Source of the DNA: Butyricimonas virosa
Lineage (GTDB): Bacteria; Bacteroidota; Bacteroidia; Bacteroidales; Marinifilaceae
Length of the DNA: 64,000 nt
Reading direction: 5' to 3'
Assembly (NCBI RefSeq): GCF_025148635.1
Contig: NZ_CP102269.1
Coordinates: 4,092,001-4,156,000, forward strand
The notes beneath the pieces were generated by a model. The model did not search any database and was not told the DNA's origin. It saw only the letters and a list, made by a program, of their open reading frames with translations. The first letter of the stretch is position 1; each line of letters starts with the position of its first letter. A program made the translations under genes and the position numbers. Below are positions 16,572 through 26,211 of this stretch, in pieces.

Positions 16572-18242
16572 ATGAAAACAGATATTGAAATTGCAAACTC
16601 GATTGAGATAAAACCGATTTACGAGATTGCAGATAAATTAGGCATAGATAGAGATTTACTGGAACCTTATGGAAGATATAAAGCCAAATTACCGTTAAGT
16701 TTAATTGATAAATCAAAGATAGATGGTAAAAAATTGATTCTTGTATCTGCCATATCACCAACTCCTGCGGGAGAGGGTAAAACAACAATCTCCATCGGTC
16801 TTACGGAAGGATTGAACCGAATAGGAAAACAAGCAACTGTCGTACTCCGTGAACCCTCACTTGGCCCGGTATTTGGAATCAAAGGAGGAGCCACAGGTGG
16901 TGGTTACTCTCAAGTCGTTCCAATGGAAGACATCAACCTGCACTTTACAGGTGACTTCGGTGCTATCGAAAAAGCTCATAACCTGCTATCCGCCCTTATT
17001 GACAATAATATCCAAAGTAAAACACATTCTTTGAATATTGATCCTCGTACAGTAACCTGGAAACGAGTGATGGACATGAATGACCGTTCCTTACGCCATA
17101 TTATCGTAGGCTTGGGTGGTACGTCTGCCGGAATCCCGCGGGAAACAGGATTCGACATTACCGCAGCCTCAGAGGTGATGGCTATCCTTTGTCTGTCGGA
17201 TGATTTCGAGGATCTAAAAAACAGGCTGGGTAACATTTTTATCGGTTACACCTTTGACAAGAAACCGATTTATGCCCGGGATCTACACGCACACGGTGCA
17301 ATGGCGGCCTTATTAAAGGATGCAATCAAACCGAATTTGGTACAAACTTTGGAAGGCAACCCGGCCATCATACATGGTGGTCCGTTCGCAAATATCGCCC
17401 AAGGGACCAACTCAATCATCGCAACCCGTATGGGATTAACCCTCTCTGACTACGTGGTGACAGAGGCAGGATTCGGTTTTGACCTCGGTGCGGAGAAATT
17501 TTTCGACATCAAGTGTGTGAAAGCCGGGTTAAAACCTAGTGCAGTCGTTATGGTGGCCACCGTTCGGGCATTGAAATACCACGGAGGAGCCAAGCTGGAT
17601 CAATTAAAAGAACCGAACTTGGAAGCTTTGAAGAAAGGCGTTGCCAATTTGGAAAAACAGGTCGAGAATATGAAAAAATTCAACATCTGCCCTGTTGTAG
17701 CTATCAATAAATTCGTTACGGATACTGACGAAGAGATCGCATTCCTTGCCAATAAATGTAAAGAACTTGAGGTACCCATGGAAGTAGCTGAGGTATGGGC
17801 AAAAGGCGGTGAAGGTGCGGAAAACCTAGCACGTCTGGTTTCCAAAGTAGCAGAACAATGTACTTGTAGCATGAAGCCATTGTACGACTGGGAATGGAGC
17901 GTTGAAAAGAAAATTGAAACCATTGCTAAAGAATTATACGGTGCAGCCGCTATTGACTACACGACAGAGGCAAAATCCGATTTGAAGAAAGTGATGGACT
18001 TAGGCTTGGATAAACTCCCGGTTTGTATCGCCAAAACACAGAAATCATTGTCGGACAACCCGAAATTACTTGGCCGTCCGAAAGATTTCGTGGTAACGGT
18101 ACGTCAGATCGAGATTGCATCTGGAGCTGGATTTATCATCCCGATCACGGGTAGCATCATGAGAATGCCCGGTTTACCGGATATTCCCGCAGCTGAGAAA
18201 ATTGACATAGATAACAACGGTAAGATCACCGGATTGTTCTAA
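16572..18242 (+). CDS. fhs: Formate--tetrahydrofolate ligase
   Basis: ATP-dependent synthesis of 10-formyltetrahydrofolate from formate and THF, feeding one-carbon units to purine and other synthesis. The 556 residues match the usual bacterial length and contain the P-loop TPAGEGKTT (about 65-73), the second signature VLREPSLGPVFGIKGGATGGG and the QVVPMEDINLHFTGD segment. ATG at 16572. A strong terminator follows within 15 bp of the stop, so it is a single-gene unit. Confidence 0.99.
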   Translation: MKTDIEIANSIEIKPIYEIADKLGIDRDLLEPYGRYKAKLPLSLIDKSKIDGKKLILVSAISPTPAGEGKTTISIGLTEGLNRIGKQATVVLREPSLGPVFGIKGGATGGGYSQVVPMEDINLHFTGDFGAIEKAHNLLSALIDNNIQSKTHSLNIDPRTVTWKRVMDMNDRSLRHIIVGLGGTSAGIPRETGFDITAASEVMAILCLSDDFEDLKNRLGNIFIGYTFDKKPIYARDLHAHGAMAALLKDAIKPNLVQTLEGNPAIIHGGPFANIAQGTNSIIATRMGLTLSDYVVTEAGFGFDLGAEKFFDIKCVKAGLKPSAVVMVATVRALKYHGGAKLDQLKEPNLEALKKGVANLEKQVENMKKFNICPVVAINKFVTDTDEEIAFLANKCKELEVPMEVAEVWAKGGEGAENLARLVSKVAEQCTCSMKPLYDWEWSVEKKIETIAKELYGAAAIDYTTEAKSDLKKVMDLGLDKLPVCIAKTQKSLSDNPKLLGRPKDFVVTVRQIEIASGAGFIIPITGSIMRMPGLPDIPAAEKIDIDNNGKITGLF

Positions 18243-18256
18243 ATAAATTTTAAACT

Positions 18257-18287
18257 GACGTGTCAGGAAAGTTCCTCCTGACACGTC
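18257..18287 (+). terminator. Rho-independent terminator of fhs
   Basis: GACGTGTCAGGA and TCCTGACACGTC form a perfect 12-bp stem with a 7-nt loop, followed by TCATTTTCGTT. Confidence 0.85.
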
Positions 18288-18305
18288 TCATTTTCGTTCT
18301 AAGCC

Positions 18306-18962
18306 ATGGATACCATTGATATTGTCAAGTTTCCCCCGTATGCAAGTAACGAAACGCTACAAGTGTTAAGTTATCACCTGGACCGGGAGTGTAATCGTAT
18401 CACCTTAAAGGAAATAAACTGGCCGAATACCTATCCTTATCGCCCGGACATCCATTTCCGGATTGCTTATAACGAACAGCACATTTTCTTGAAATTTGAT
18501 GTGCATGAAAATGAATTCCGAGCCACGGAAATCACGGATTGCGGACACGTTTGGGAAGATTCCTGCGTGGAACTTTTCATCCAATTGAAAGATGGGGACG
18601 GATACTACAATATCGAAATCAATGCGATCGGTACAATCTTATGCGCTTACGGCACGGGTAGAGAGAATCGCAGCCTAATGCCAATACAAATAAGTACTAC
18701 CATTCTCAGGGATTCTACCATAAAATTCAACAACGAGAATCAGGATGAAGCTTTTTATCAATGGTCACTGATTATCAGATTCCCTCATACAGCTTTTTTC
18801 AAACACACTTTTATTCCCACTTCCGGAACCACGATCAAAGGAAATATTCATAAATGCGGGAACAAACTTCCCCACCCTCACTTCGTCACTTGGAACCCGA
18901 TTCCAACGGAAAAACCGGATTTCCATCGACCGGAATTCTTCGGAACACTTATTTTTAAATAA
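18306..18962 (+). CDS. CBM9-like carbohydrate-binding domain protein
   Basis: A 218-residue protein without a visible signal peptide that resembles the family-9 carbohydrate-binding beta-sandwich found in many Bacteroidetes proteins: FRIAYNEQHIFLKFDVHENE, the HVWEDSCVELFIQL segment and YYNIEINAIGTILCAYG are typical of the domain. No catalytic module is attached. The gene begins an apparent three-gene unit with a metallophosphoesterase 5 bp downstream and a SpoIIE-type phosphatase. Its ligand and its cell location are uncertain; cytoplasmic members of this family are common in Bacteroidetes with unknown role. Confidence 0.75.
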   Translation: MDTIDIVKFPPYASNETLQVLSYHLDRECNRITLKEINWPNTYPYRPDIHFRIAYNEQHIFLKFDVHENEFRATEITDCGHVWEDSCVELFIQLKDGDGYYNIEINAIGTILCAYGTGRENRSLMPIQISTTILRDSTIKFNNENQDEAFYQWSLIIRFPHTAFFKHTFIPTSGTTIKGNIHKCGNKLPHPHFVTWNPIPTEKPDFHRPEFFGTLIFK

Positions 18963-18967
18963 CTACC

Positions 18968-20158
18968 ATGAAAACAGGATTATTTATACTGATAGCTGGA
19001 ATTCTCTGCGTGTTGCTGAATGACTCGCTCCTATTTTTACAAATCAGACGTTATTTCAAGCGGAAAATATACTCGTATTTATTCTGGTTGCACTCCTTGT
19101 TTTTCGTGTCATGTATCGTGTGGTATCACCTGTTTATCCCCAGTCTAAAAGGTCCGGAAGCCTATTTCTGGGTAGAAAAATGCATTTCTATTATCTTGCT
19201 GTTCTATACCCCCAAGACTTTGTATATCATTGTAAATGTTTTCTCTATCTTATTGAGGAAGGCTAAATGCATTCCAGCTGCCAAAATCGTGAACAGACTG
19301 GCTCTAGGTATAGCTCTAGCCTCCTTTATTGTCATATTGAACGGGATCACGTGGTACAGGTACAACTACAAAATTGAGCGGGAGACCGTGTGTATCAAAA
19401 CTCTACCCGACGCTTTCAACGATTTTCGTATCGTACAACTAACCGATTTACACTTGGGAAGTTACGGGGAACACTATCCCGGAATCACGAAACTCGTGGA
19501 TGAAGTAAACCGGTTAAATCCCGACTTGATCGTGTTTACCGGAGACATGGTAAATAGTTTTGCCTCGGAAATGGACCCGTGGATCGAAACCTTAAAAAAA
19601 TTAAAAGCCAAATACGGCAAATATGCCACAACCGGGAACCATGATTATGGCACTTACGTAAAGTGGTCCTCAAAAGCAGACCAAGAGAATAACCTGAAAC
19701 AGTTTTTCAAGAATATGGAACGGGCTGATTTCACGATGCTGAATAACACGAATATCCCGCTTGTCATCGCAAATGATACGCTTTATTTGGCCGGGGTTGA
19801 AAACTGGGGACTTCCCCCCTTCCCTTGTTTTGGTAAATTAGCTCAAGCCTTGGAAGGGACAAACGGTTATCCCGTCATTCTCCTTTCTCACGACCCGTCT
19901 CACTGGCGACACGAGGTACTAAATTATCCCGTGGACCTCATGCTGGCAGGTCACACGCACGCCATGCAACTGGGAATCAACATCGGCAGTTTCCGGTGGA
20001 GCCCGGCAGTATACATCTACCCGGAGTATAACGGACTATATACAGCAAACGGACAACAATTGTACGTCTCCCGGGGAGTTGGTTATCTGGGATTCGCCGG
20101 ACGTATTGGCCAAAGACCGGAAATCACCTTAATCAAGTTAACCAACGATTGTAAATAA
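18968..20158 (+). CDS. Membrane-anchored calcineurin-like metallophosphoesterase
   Basis: 396 residues: about four N-terminal membrane helices (1-125), then a YaeI-type metallophosphoesterase domain facing outside. Metal-binding motifs are present in order: IVQLTDLHLGS (D, H), VFTGDMVNS (GD), TTGNHDYG (GNHD), LLSHDPSH and LAGHTHAMQ (GHTH). Related proteins hydrolyse phosphodiesters such as UDP-diacylglucosamine or phospholipids, so an envelope-lipid substrate is possible but unproven. The start is ATG at 18968; the stop overlaps the next ATG by one base (TAATG), which implies coupling to the SpoIIE phosphatase. Confidence 0.9.
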   Translation: MKTGLFILIAGILCVLLNDSLLFLQIRRYFKRKIYSYLFWLHSLFFVSCIVWYHLFIPSLKGPEAYFWVEKCISIILLFYTPKTLYIIVNVFSILLRKAKCIPAAKIVNRLALGIALASFIVILNGITWYRYNYKIERETVCIKTLPDAFNDFRIVQLTDLHLGSYGEHYPGITKLVDEVNRLNPDLIVFTGDMVNSFASEMDPWIETLKKLKAKYGKYATTGNHDYGTYVKWSSKADQENNLKQFFKNMERADFTMLNNTNIPLVIANDTLYLAGVENWGLPPFPCFGKLAQALEGTNGYPVILLSHDPSHWRHEVLNYPVDLMLAGHTHAMQLGINIGSFRWSPAVYIYPEYNGLYTANGQQLYVSRGVGYLGFAGRIGQRPEITLIKLTNDCK

Positions 20159-22044
20159 TGAAATCTTCCCGGAAAAATTCTTTCAGTACCAGATTGACTA
20201 TCTATATATTATCCGTTTGCACGGTCATATTTCTGGTCATCTTTATCATCTTGTATGTATTGCCGAGAATATCACAATACAAAAATGTCACGATGTACTC
20301 GGAACTAATCGCTGAACAGGCAGAAAATCAAATTAAAGAACAAGGCAGGGTGATTGAAAGAATTAATTCCATGCTGAAACTCGAGCCGATAAAAGACCTG
20401 CTTATTGCCGGAGATCGTAACACGTTCAAGTCCATCTTGAAAAACACTCCCGAAATATGTGGTTGCGCCTTGGAATATGAACCGGGATATAAAAATCATG
20501 ATGTGTTTGTTTACCGCCATAAGGATTCCATTTATTTCAAGAAATTGTCACATGGTAGTATCCATTTTTCCACAGAACGTTTGGACAAAGACGCCCATGC
20601 TCAAAGAAAATCTTATTGGAGCAACTACTATTACAGTTTTTCCTATATCAAGCAACGGGTTTTCTCCCGTTTCGAGCCGATGTATGATTCGAAAAATCAA
20701 TTTGTGGGGTATCTACGACTGGATATTTTCTTAGAAGAATTCACGGATTTTGTCAATCACCTGTCTCTCTATAAAACAGGTTATGCCTATCTAATGAACC
20801 GGAACGGTATTCTAATTGCCCACCCGAATCAAGAAATCCGGATGTTCAGTGATATTCGTAAATACGCAGAAACTAAAAATATTGATTACGAGAAAATCCT
20901 CAAAAGAGCCACGAAAGAAGAAAGCGGATCGGGTGAAATATCCATTGATCACGTTCGTTTCTTCGTGTATTTCAAACATATGCCCCACACGAAATGGGTA
21001 TTGGTTGTAATCTGTCCGCATCACGAAGTGTTTGATTCTATCGCCCGTATTAACGATCTGATCCTGATCTGTTGCATCTCCTGCTTGATTCTTCTCTTCT
21101 GGGTGGTTATCCGGGTGATCAAACGTTTATTCTACCCGTTGAAACAATTCTCAACAGTCACACGCATGATTGCTGACGGTAATTTCAATGAACCTATACC
21201 CATGATTGGGAATAAAGACGAGATACAGGAACTACGGGAATCATTTGTCTATATGCAAAAAAGGATCGTTGAATCGATCGAGAATCTTAGGATCAGCACG
21301 ATCGAAAAAGAGAAGATAGAAGGTGAAATGCGTGTAGCTCAACGCATCCAAGAAAGATTCCTTCCCTCAATCCCCCGAATCTCGAAATTCCATTTCTCCC
21401 TGTATGCCCGTTTGGAACAATCCAAGGCTGTCGGCGGAGATATGTACAGTTATTTCGTGAAAAGAAACTGCCTCTATTTTATCGTGGGTGACGTGAGAGG
21501 GAAAGGTATTCCGGCCGCCTTGTACATGGCTTCGGTCTCCACCCTCTTTAATTATATCGCTCCCCGGAAACGTACTTCCTCGGACATCTGTAATACTATT
21601 AATAATTACATGAGTGACAACGTGGAAGACGATATGTTCATCACCATGTTCGTCGGTATTCTCGATTTAAAGAACGGGATGCTATCTTATGCTAACGCGG
21701 GCCATCCTTTCCCAATTCTATGTACACGGGAAGAGAAAGAGGTGAAATTCCTTGAAGATTCATTGGGTATTCCAATCGGTGTTATGCGAACCATGTATAA
21801 AGAAAGCCGCTATCAAATGGAAAGTGGCGATATGCTCTTCCTATACACGGACGGGTTGACCGAGGCCCAGAATTCTGAACGCCATTTTTACGGGAAGGAA
21901 CGGGTGAAAAAGGTTATCGAATCCAACCCTTGTGACACCCCGCAACAACTGGTTCATATCGTCTTAGATGATCTGAAAGAATATACCGGGAATAGCCATG
22001 AAGAGGCGGACGATCTGACTTTGTTTGCAGTGCAATATTTATAA
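20158..22044 (+). CDS. Cache-HAMP-SpoIIE sensor serine phosphatase
   Basis: A 628-residue sensory protein phosphatase. N-terminal membrane helix (about 13-38), extracytoplasmic dCache-like sensor (about 40-285; GYAYLMNRNGILIAHPNQE is characteristic), second membrane helix (about 300-322), HAMP linker (about 323-375) and a cytoplasmic SpoIIE/PPM phosphatase with its metal motifs SKAVGGDMYSY, VGDVRGKGIPAALYMA, NAGHPFPIL, YTDGLTEAQN and EEADDLTLFAV. Such proteins usually dephosphorylate an anti-sigma-factor antagonist (STAS protein), but none is encoded nearby. Coupled to the preceding phosphoesterase by TAATG. Confidence 0.93.
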   Translation: MKSSRKNSFSTRLTIYILSVCTVIFLVIFIILYVLPRISQYKNVTMYSELIAEQAENQIKEQGRVIERINSMLKLEPIKDLLIAGDRNTFKSILKNTPEICGCALEYEPGYKNHDVFVYRHKDSIYFKKLSHGSIHFSTERLDKDAHAQRKSYWSNYYYSFSYIKQRVFSRFEPMYDSKNQFVGYLRLDIFLEEFTDFVNHLSLYKTGYAYLMNRNGILIAHPNQEIRMFSDIRKYAETKNIDYEKILKRATKEESGSGEISIDHVRFFVYFKHMPHTKWVLVVICPHHEVFDSIARINDLILICCISCLILLFWVVIRVIKRLFYPLKQFSTVTRMIADGNFNEPIPMIGNKDEIQELRESFVYMQKRIVESIENLRISTIEKEKIEGEMRVAQRIQERFLPSIPRISKFHFSLYARLEQSKAVGGDMYSYFVKRNCLYFIVGDVRGKGIPAALYMASVSTLFNYIAPRKRTSSDICNTINNYMSDNVEDDMFITMFVGILDLKNGMLSYANAGHPFPILCTREEKEVKFLEDSLGIPIGVMRTMYKESRYQMESGDMLFLYTDGLTEAQNSERHFYGKERVKKVIESNPCDTPQQLVHIVLDDLKEYTGNSHEEADDLTLFAVQYL

Positions 22045-22091
22045 AAGGGATAGGGATAAAAGTCGTTTACCAAACCCCCTCCCCTTTTGAT

Positions 22092-23900
22092 TCATTTTTT
22101 AAAATCCCGATCAACAACTTGTAAATAAGCTTTCAATAACTCTCCATCTTGGGGATTGGTGTTAGGTCCTATCGGCTTTTTTGTTTTCAGATCATAGATG
22201 TATGCCCCGTTATTCGTCACCACTGCCGCCGCATTCGTAAAAGAATAAAAAGCAAAAGGTTTGGCCGTCGGGTTCAACAGATTCTTGCTGTAATGGAATG
22301 CCTCGGCGTTCATTCCCAACTGGGCAAACAATGTTGCCACCATATCGGTCTGAGATCCCAATGTATTGACCACGGAATCCTGCACGTTCATCGCTCCTCC
22401 CGTGAAGATCATCGGAATTCGATAAGCCTCCGGCAAATGAGGTTGTAAATTCCCCACGTGACGGGTTCCATGATCGGCTACCAGCACGAATAAGGTATTA
22501 TCCCAAAGCCCCGATTTTTTACACTTTTCAAAAAATTCTCCCAGACATTGATCCGTGTACGCAATCGCATTCTTCAACTTGGAACCGCTATCATCTCCCG
22601 GAATCTTTGTCTCCATAGGAACGATAAAGGGTTCATGACTACTCATAGTAAACGCCATATACATGAACGGTACTTGGGCAATTCGTAAATCTTCGTAAAG
22701 ACGATCAAGCATATACCCGTCATGTACCCCCCATTTGAAACGGTTCTCGATGGCCTCTCCCGAAAAATCATCCTCGGTAACTGTACCTTGGAAACTCATG
22801 GTCACGTAAGAACGGAATCCGCCAAAATTGAGATCCCCCGCATAATAAAAACGAGTAGAGTATCCTTCTACCTCGAAATTCAGCGGGAAACGGGGTTGTT
22901 CATAAGTCTTGTTCGGATATTTCAACATGGATGCGTTCGGATAAGCGGGGAAACCGCTAATCACCCCCAAAATACCCCGGTCTGAACGATTTCCGGTTGC
23001 GTATATATTAGAGAAAAATATCCCTTCCTTAGCTATTGCTTGTAAATTAGGCATGGCGTCCCAAGCGTTTAACGTGAATGTTTCCAACAAGAGTACCACC
23101 ACGTTAGGTTTATCGGTTTTCAATACCTTGGGATAATCTCCCGTTTCCACATACACGCTATCCACCAACTGTTGAGCCTTATCCTCCGGCATAAAAGCAT
23201 AATTTCCCTTTACTTTGTCAATATGCATTACCTCGTACAGGAAGTTCCATACCGGATTAACCGCAGCCTGATTCGCATACATATTTTTGTTATTGAAAAA
23301 CACGAAACTCACGTTCATTGGGGCCACGTTGAAACCGCCTCTCACGGGAATAAACGCAACACCACCTAAAATAAGATATACGACACCGTGCCATAATGCC
23401 TCTCGTCTGTCCGTACGAAAAGTCTTGGCCACCCAACGGCGGTAAATCGCGTAAAAAACAGCCACCATGACCGCATAGAGTAACAAGAGCAACAGAATCA
23501 ACCCTGTCGGAGTTGAGGCCATAGCCTCTCCGGGTGTCTTCAAGTAAAACAAGGGAGTCGCATCCATGTGATACCCCCAATTCTTGAATAATTCCAGATC
23601 TCCCACAATAATCAGACTCGATACCACTAAAAGCAAAAGTGTCAGGCAGGAGAAAATACGTTTTAATATTTTTGCGGATAAAAAGACACCTATTGCCATC
23701 AGAACACAGGACAACAAAATCACGTATCCGCCAAACGAAAGATCCATACGAAACCCTTTGGCAAAGATCATCATGTAATCATGTCCGGTAAGAGTGGCCG
23801 TCTCCTTATATTGATATATCAAGAACACCACCTTGGCCACCCATGAAAATACAATCCAAAAGAGGTAGTATTTCAGCAAAAACAGTAATTTATCACGCAT
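22092..23900 (-). CDS. LTA synthase family sulfatase-fold phosphotransferase
   Basis: A 602-residue integral membrane enzyme with five N-terminal helices (about 7-180) and an outward-facing alkaline-phosphatase/sulfatase domain. Metal and active-site segments are seen: VVVLLLETFT (metal Glu about 273), the nucleophile loop GNRSDRGILGVISG (Ser306 at the place usually held by Thr), FTMSSHEPF and VADHGTRHVGN. In Gram-negative Bacteroidetes these proteins probably transfer phosphoglycerol or phosphoethanolamine to envelope glycans; the substrate is not known. ATG at 23900. It lies downstream of dnaB but is separated by a repeat element (23931-24063). Confidence 0.9.
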   Translation of the reverse strand: MRDKLLFLLKYYLFWIVFSWVAKVVFLIYQYKETATLTGHDYMMIFAKGFRMDLSFGGYVILLSCVLMAIGVFLSAKILKRIFSCLTLLLLVVSSLIIVGDLELFKNWGYHMDATPLFYLKTPGEAMASTPTGLILLLLLLYAVMVAVFYAIYRRWVAKTFRTDRREALWHGVVYLILGGVAFIPVRGGFNVAPMNVSFVFFNNKNMYANQAAVNPVWNFLYEVMHIDKVKGNYAFMPEDKAQQLVDSVYVETGDYPKVLKTDKPNVVVLLLETFTLNAWDAMPNLQAIAKEGIFFSNIYATGNRSDRGILGVISGFPAYPNASMLKYPNKTYEQPRFPLNFEVEGYSTRFYYAGDLNFGGFRSYVTMSFQGTVTEDDFSGEAIENRFKWGVHDGYMLDRLYEDLRIAQVPFMYMAFTMSSHEPFIVPMETKIPGDDSGSKLKNAIAYTDQCLGEFFEKCKKSGLWDNTLFVLVADHGTRHVGNLQPHLPEAYRIPMIFTGGAMNVQDSVVNTLGSQTDMVATLFAQLGMNAEAFHYSKNLLNPTAKPFAFYSFTNAAAVVTNNGAYIYDLKTKKPIGPNTNPQDGELLKAYLQVVDRDFKK

Positions 23901-23930
23901 AAATTTATTTTAGATTTTAAATTTTAGATT

Positions 23931-24063
23931 AAACTCCTCCGTCAGTTTCGCTGCCACCTCCTCTATAAACAGAGGAGGAGCTGGTAACTCTTCCCAAAGG
24001 CAGGAAGTATTTCAACTCTCCCTCTGTTTATAGAGGGAGTACCCCGAAGGGGGGAGGGAGTTT
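23931..24063. repeat. REP-like paired inverted intergenic element
   Basis: A 133-bp element in the dnaB/LTA-synthase gap. The two halves are inverted copies: each begins AAACTCC at the outer edge and each has an inner hairpin, CTCCTCT-ATAAAC-AGAGGAG (23957-23979 region) and CTCCCTCT-GTTTAT-AGAGGGAG (24017-24039 region), the loops being reverse complements of one another. This is the layout of a REP pair. A related sequence follows nusB (29899-29990). Confidence 0.75.
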
Positions 24064-24095
24064 ATTTTTCATTTTCAATTCTCCATTTTCAATTA

Positions 24096-25637
24096 TTAAA
24101 ACGGTGCTTTACTACTATTCGCCGGATTCTCGAAACTCTTGCCTCCCTCTTGAAAATCGGAATCCAATTGTGGCATTTGTGGAGCCGCATCCTCGTTCAT
24201 CCGGGAGCCGAAAGTAACCGTCTTCACGGTAGAACCACCCGATGCAAACGGAGAAACCTCTTCCAGATCACAAAACTGTGCCAACTCGTTACGGAATCGC
24301 AACTGAATCTCTCCTACCGCACCGTTACGATGTTTGGCTATAATAATATCGGCAATCCCTTTCAAGCTGTTTCCCATACTGTCCTCCATAATCCCGTAAC
24401 GTTCCGGACGGTGAATGAAAAGCACCATATCGGCATCTTGCTCGATGGCCCCGGATTCACGCAAGTCAGACAACATCGGTTTCTTGGCATCTCCCGTACG
24501 TTGCTCAACACCACGATTCAACTGGGACAAGGCGATCACCGGTATATTTAATTCTTTGGCAATAATTTTCAACTGCCGCGAAATCATACTTACCTCCTGT
24601 TCCCGGTTTCCCCGCATATCCGCCCCGGCAGTCATCAACTGCAAATAGTCGATAATCAACACCTTGATCCCATATCTTTGTTGCAAACGGCGACACTTGG
24701 CCCTCAACTCGAATATAGAGAGGGCCGGGGTATCATCCACGTATATCGGGGCCTTGATCAAGGCTTTAATTTTCGAGTGTAACTGTTGCCACTCTTCCTC
24801 GCTTAACTTACCATTACGTATTTTCTCGGAACCCAACTCGGTCTCGCTGGCAATCAGACGGTTTACTAACTGCACCGAAGACATCTCCAAAGAGAATAAT
24901 GCAATGGGCTGGTTATGATTCACCGCCATATTCCGAGTCATGGACAACACAAATGCCGTTTTACCCATAGAAGGACGAGCAGCAATAATCACCAGGTCGG
25001 AAGGCTGCCAACCGGAAGTCACTTCATCCAAAGCGTTGAACCCGGAAGGAACCCCACTCAATCCATCTGCGCGTTTACCGGCAATCTCGATTCCCTTGAT
25101 CGCTTCATCAATCAAAGCATTAATAGCCGTTGTCTCTTTTTTTATATTTCCCTCGGCAATTTCGAACACCTGCTTTTGGGCCATATCCACCAAGTCGGCC
25201 ACGTCTGTTGCCTCGTCGTATGCCTTGTTCTGTATATCAGTACATACCCGGATCAATTCCCTCTGGATATATTTCTGTACCACAATACGGGCGTGGAACT
25301 CGATATGAGCCGCGGATGCCACCTTCGAAGTCAGTTGAGCCAAATAGTAATATCCCCCGATCTCTTCCAGTTCCCCTAAACGTTTCATCTCCTCGCTCAC
25401 GGTAAGAATATCCACCGGTTCGTTATTCAAGGAAAGGTTTTGAATTCCCCTGTATATCTTTTGATGTGCCTCCTTATAAAAACATTCCGGTTTCAAGAAG
25501 TCACTCACGGTAATAAACGCATCCTTCTCCAACATCAGAGATCCCAAAATAGCCTCCTCCAGATCCACGGCCTGCGGTGGCATTTTTCCGTATTCGGTTT
25601 GTAACGATTTGTAATTATACTCCGGTTTTTTCGCCAT
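24096..25637 (-). CDS. dnaB: Replicative DNA helicase
   Basis: The hexameric ATP-driven fork helicase. The 513 residues hold the N-terminal DnaB domain (about 15-120; EEAILGSLMLEKDAF), the linker, and the RecA-like motor with Walker A ARPSMGKTAFVL, the SLEMSS segment, Walker B VLIIDYLQLM and the DLRESGAIEQDADMVLFIHRP motif. The C-terminal ~45 residues are low-complexity and are specific to this lineage. ATG at 25637, one base after the stop of the exonuclease gene, so the two are co-transcribed. Confidence 0.98.
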   Translation of the reverse strand: MAKKPEYNYKSLQTEYGKMPPQAVDLEEAILGSLMLEKDAFITVSDFLKPECFYKEAHQKIYRGIQNLSLNNEPVDILTVSEEMKRLGELEEIGGYYYLAQLTSKVASAAHIEFHARIVVQKYIQRELIRVCTDIQNKAYDEATDVADLVDMAQKQVFEIAEGNIKKETTAINALIDEAIKGIEIAGKRADGLSGVPSGFNALDEVTSGWQPSDLVIIAARPSMGKTAFVLSMTRNMAVNHNQPIALFSLEMSSVQLVNRLIASETELGSEKIRNGKLSEEEWQQLHSKIKALIKAPIYVDDTPALSIFELRAKCRRLQQRYGIKVLIIDYLQLMTAGADMRGNREQEVSMISRQLKIIAKELNIPVIALSQLNRGVEQRTGDAKKPMLSDLRESGAIEQDADMVLFIHRPERYGIMEDSMGNSLKGIADIIIAKHRNGAVGEIQLRFRNELAQFCDLEEVSPFASGGSTVKTVTFGSRMNEDAAPQMPQLDSDFQEGGKSFENPANSSKAPF

Positions 25638-25638
25638 A

Positions 25639-26211
25639 TTAAATCACTTTTAACTCTTTCAATTTCCAGAAACAACGAACAGTTGCCCGCACATCTGCCA
25701 AAGCATCATGAGCATTCTCGAATCCCTCCCCGAACAAAACCTGGTGTAACTCGGATAACTTCGGAGATTTGAATCCCTGTTTTCCACCCGGCAATTTACA
25801 ATAATTCGTGGACATTTTCATCGTACAGTATTTCGGTTTCAGAAATAAAGAAGTCATCATCCGTTTCCGCTCGAATTCAGCCCCCACAATACATTCGTCA
25901 AAACTGATATTATGCCCGATCAAGGCATAGGCCACATCTATCTTATCCGAAAACAGCTCTAAGCTTGATAACAAATCTAGCCCTTCCTCCTGGGCTTTTA
26001 TTGTGGTAATCCCGTGTACACTGGATGCCTCCACCGGAATAGAAAACCCTTCCGGTTTAATAATATCGCTACGTTCCTCGATAATATTCCCCTTATCATC
26101 ACACATAATCCACGCAAGCTGCACCAACCGGGGCCAATTATCAACCTCCGTCACGGGAGCATTCCAACGCTGCGGAAGTCCCGTCGTTTCCGTATCAAAA
26201 AATAAAAACAT
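25639..26211 (-). CDS. DnaQ-like 3'-5' exonuclease
   Basis: A DEDD-type exonuclease of 190 residues, one domain only. Exo I is FFDTETTGLP at the very start, Exo II is IGHNISFDECI (about 97-107) and Exo III is HDALADVRATVRCFW (about 166-180), in which His and Asp complete the DEDDh set. It could be the proofreading epsilon activity or a repair/RNA exonuclease; the position directly before dnaB (1-bp gap) favours a role at the replication fork, but this is inference. ATG at 26211. Confidence 0.9.
   Translation of the reverse strand: MFLFFDTETTGLPQRWNAPVTEVDNWPRLVQLAWIMCDDKGNIIEERSDIIKPEGFSIPVEASSVHGITTIKAQEEGLDLLSSLELFSDKIDVAYALIGHNISFDECIVGAEFERKRMMTSLFLKPKYCTMKMSTNYCKLPGGKQGFKSPKLSELHQVLFGEGFENAHDALADVRATVRCFWKLKELKVI

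Noticed and set aside
24915..25379. Plus-strand open frame of 154 codons opposite dnaB
   Set aside because: It lies wholly antisense to the conserved dnaB motor domain and has no family resemblance or start signal.
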